In this document: positions 5,127-6,776 of the stretch, in pieces
Position numbering within the stretch: position 1 is the first letter of the stretch
How the letters are laid out: each line of letters opens with the position of its first letter
Assembly: GCA_025457785.1 (NCBI GenBank)
Contig: JALOTS010000192.1
Span: 1-6,776, forward strand
Source of the DNA: Pontiellaceae bacterium
Lineage (GTDB): Bacteria; Verrucomicrobiota; Kiritimatiellia; Kiritimatiellales; Tichowtungiaceae
Direction: 5' to 3'
DNA length: 6,776 bases
Made by a program: the position numbers and the translations under genes
Notes under the pieces: generated by a model
What the model was told of the DNA's origin: nothing
The model's database searches: none
What the model saw: the letters and a program-made list of their open reading frames with translations, nothing else

Positions 5127-6776
5127 GAGGTTTCAGACGGGTTTCGCCTTCAAGAAAATCCTGACTGTACGCCGCCTCAAATGATTCGGCGCCGAATGAA
5201 CCGCAAACCAGAGCTTTCTTCAGATTTCCATCCAGATCAAAAATGCCGTCACTCGCGGCCATTTCCGCTTTACGAAACGGAACGCCCCCGTTTTTCAACA
5301 TGGATTGAAGCGTCTGTGTTCCTGTATCGGTTTGATAGAAGGCGGTCATCGTGTTGATCAGGATCCGCCCCTTCCCTGCCGGAGCGATTACAAGCGCAGC
5401 GCCGGCGGGTTTGTTTTCGCGCTCGCTTCGAAAAACTTCAGCGGTTTTGATCGATTCCGCGACCCGATTCCAGCGCCGCCAATCGGTATCACACGCCGTC
5501 AGAATAATCTGCCCTTGTTCAACAAACGGCCCGGCCAGCCCGTTGGTCATCGCGGGAGTTGTTTGAATTTCACAGAAATAAAAATCCGAATGGTTCAGCC
5601 CGGCAACAAGCCGGGCGTTTGTTTTGATCAACAGAGAAGAGGCGCTGCGGTCTGTTACTTCGACCGGATTGGGCAGCAGCCTGTTAAACGCAGCAGCGGT
5701 CTGCGGAGTGATGCCCCAGATCCAGAGATCGCCGCCGGCGGCCAGCCGCTGGTTTAATTGCATAACATCTTCCTCCGTAATGGAGTAATTGCCGTCGATA
5801 ATCGTCAGCGATTTTTTTGCATTTCTGCCGGCATCATCAAACGCGACCCCTCGTGATGCCAGACGGGCTTTTAGTGACGAAGTTTCCGCGCCGAGAAAAA
5901 CCACGCTTTCATAGGAATCTTCAGGCTTCAGTTCGGGCCGGACTTCCTTTTCGGGCGCTGTCGCCCACGGGGATGGAGCCGGGCCTCCGGGAGCATTGGC
6001 ATCCCGAATCGCCTCAAACATGGGCCAGGGTTCATACAACGGCAGGGAAGAATCATAGCCGGGATTAAACGTGGAACTGTACGGGCCGATCCGTTCCGGC
6101 TGCACACCGGGTTTCCCTTCGACATAGGGTCGGGTCAAAAATATCCCGTCTTCCGCTGTCGGCGGATGGGTTGTGTCTGCCAGTCCTAATGCCAGCGGTT
6201 TCATGGAATACCACGCAATGTTAAACACACTGACATATGAAGCCCCCTGTCTGCGCTGCATGGCGATCAAATCGTAACACTCATAAGCCAGTCCTTCCAT
6301 CCGGCCCAGTTGGGATTCATACGCCCGTTCGCCGTTGTATTTTGAGACCTGTTTCGGGGTTCCGTAATAGGCCATCGAATGTTCACCAACACCCCAGGGC
6401 TTCCCTTTGGAACTCCATCTTTTCAGTGCTTTTTCGTCGCCGTAATGCCCGACAACAGTTGGCAGTGTTCCGTCTCCGTCGTCATCGCCATCCCCCGAAA
6501 TCCAGGGGCGGGACGGATCGAGTTCTTTGCACAATGCAACCCATCGCGCCCACGCTTCAATCTGAGTCGGCATCAAGTCGGGACGTTTAAACACGTTCAT
6601 GATAATCGGTCGGTTTTCATTGCTCAGGCTCCAGCCGAACACGCTGGGACAGTTCCGGTCGCGCAGAACCAGCCGCTTCAAATGGTCGTCGCTGTAAGTC
6701 CAGAACGCATCGGAATCAAACTTCGGCCCTCCGTCACTGGCCCAGTTGGACGTTTCCGACAGGACACAAATTCCCA
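5044..6776 (-). CDS. Glycoside hydrolase family 2-type glycosidase, N-terminus outside window
   Basis: This is probably a secreted or periplasmic glycosidase of clan GH-A acting on a plant or algal polysaccharide; the substrate is not determinable here. The frame is open to the window edge, so the real start lies beyond 6776; the TTG at 6681 is internal. From the edge the barrel reads GICVLSETSNW, then CPSVFGWSLSNEN, whose Glu (codon 6616-6618) is the expected acid/base. ELDPSRPW and an Asp-rich GDGDDDGDG follow. GVGEHSMAYYG supplies Glu (codon 6382-6384) as the candidate nucleophile. Beyond a proline-rich linker (about 5955-6000) comes an alpha/beta region, with LTIIDGNYSIT, GGDLWIWGIT and APAGKGRILINTM, that resembles glutamine-amidotransferase-like domains found in large GH2-type proteins. 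The frame ends at TAA (5044-5046), where a terminal module continues in another frame. Family assignment rests on motifs read by eye; GH-A relatives are possible. Confidence 0.8.
   Translation of the reverse strand, partial: GICVLSETSNWASDGGPKFDSDAFWTYSDDHLKRLVLRDRNCPSVFGWSLSNENRPIIMNVFKRPDLMPTQIEAWARWVALCKELDPSRPWISGDGDDDGDGTLPTVVGHYGDEKALKRWSSKGKPWGVGEHSMAYYGTPKQVSKYNGERAYESQLGRMEGLAYECYDLIAMQRRQGASYVSVFNIAWYSMKPLALGLADTTHPPTAEDGIFLTRPYVEGKPGVQPERIGPYSSTFNPGYDSSLPLYEPWPMFEAIRDANAPGGPAPSPWATAPEKEVRPELKPEDSYESVVFLGAETSSLKARLASRGVAFDDAGRNAKKSLTIIDGNYSITEEDVMQLNQRLAAGGDLWIWGITPQTAAAFNRLLPNPVEVTDRSASSLLIKTNARLVAGLNHSDFYFCEIQTTPAMTNGLAGPFVEQGQIILTACDTDWRRWNRVAESIKTAEVFRSERENKPAGAALVIAPAGKGRILINTMTAFYQTDTGTQTLQSMLKNGGVPFRKAEMAASDGIFDLDGNLKKALVCGSFGAESFEAAYSQDFLEGETRLKPLENKKSSGCEWKTAGAMDTGEFNRADG

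Overview
The window looks like a Gram-negative-type, moderately GC-rich bacterial chromosome. All confident protein genes lie on the minus strand. A large glycoside hydrolase family 2 protein with extra C-terminal modules, next to ordinary housekeeping transport genes, suggests a polysaccharide-degrading member of the Planctomycetes-Verrucomicrobia-Kiritimatiellota group. That placement is an inference from gene style only, and the genus cannot be read from this stretch.

Positions 1 to about 98 (plus strand) fold like the last two domains of a group II intron. There is a domain V hairpin with a CGC catalytic triad and a 2-nt 3' bulge, then a long domain VI hairpin with an unpaired A about 7 nt before the inferred 3' end. 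The rest of the intron, and any reverse transcriptase, would lie left of the window. Immediately after it comes an AT-rich island (about 33% GC over 121-360, hand-counted, against about 58% inside potD). The island carries one unrecognised small hydrophobic ORF on the minus strand, whose stop codon falls exactly at the inferred intron/exon junction. Positions 427-601 hold several hairpins and no gene.

Positions 602-4438 (minus) are a complete polyamine ABC importer operon, read as potA (ATPase), potB and potC (permeases) and potD (binding lipoprotein). All three junctions are 4-base ATGA overlaps, so the four proteins are probably translated together. A sigma70-like promoter (4495-4523) sits just upstream of potA and favours the start at 4438. 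Compared with E. coli PotD as I remember it, this PotD keeps the acidic amine-binding residues but has lost two of the binding-site tryptophans and one glutamine, so its ligand preference may differ.

Positions 4704-6776 (minus) are the C-terminal two thirds or so of a multidomain GH2-type glycosidase, cut by the window edge at its N-terminal side. It contains the catalytic barrel with both candidate catalytic glutamates, a glutamine-amidotransferase-like domain, and a terminal beta-rich module that lies in a different reading frame. The gene therefore appears to be frameshifted near 5044-5126, either truly or by sequence error.

I see no CRISPR array, tRNA, rRNA or defence system here. The least explained part is the left 600 bases: the intron end, the AT-rich island with its interrupted-looking ORF, and the hairpin cluster.
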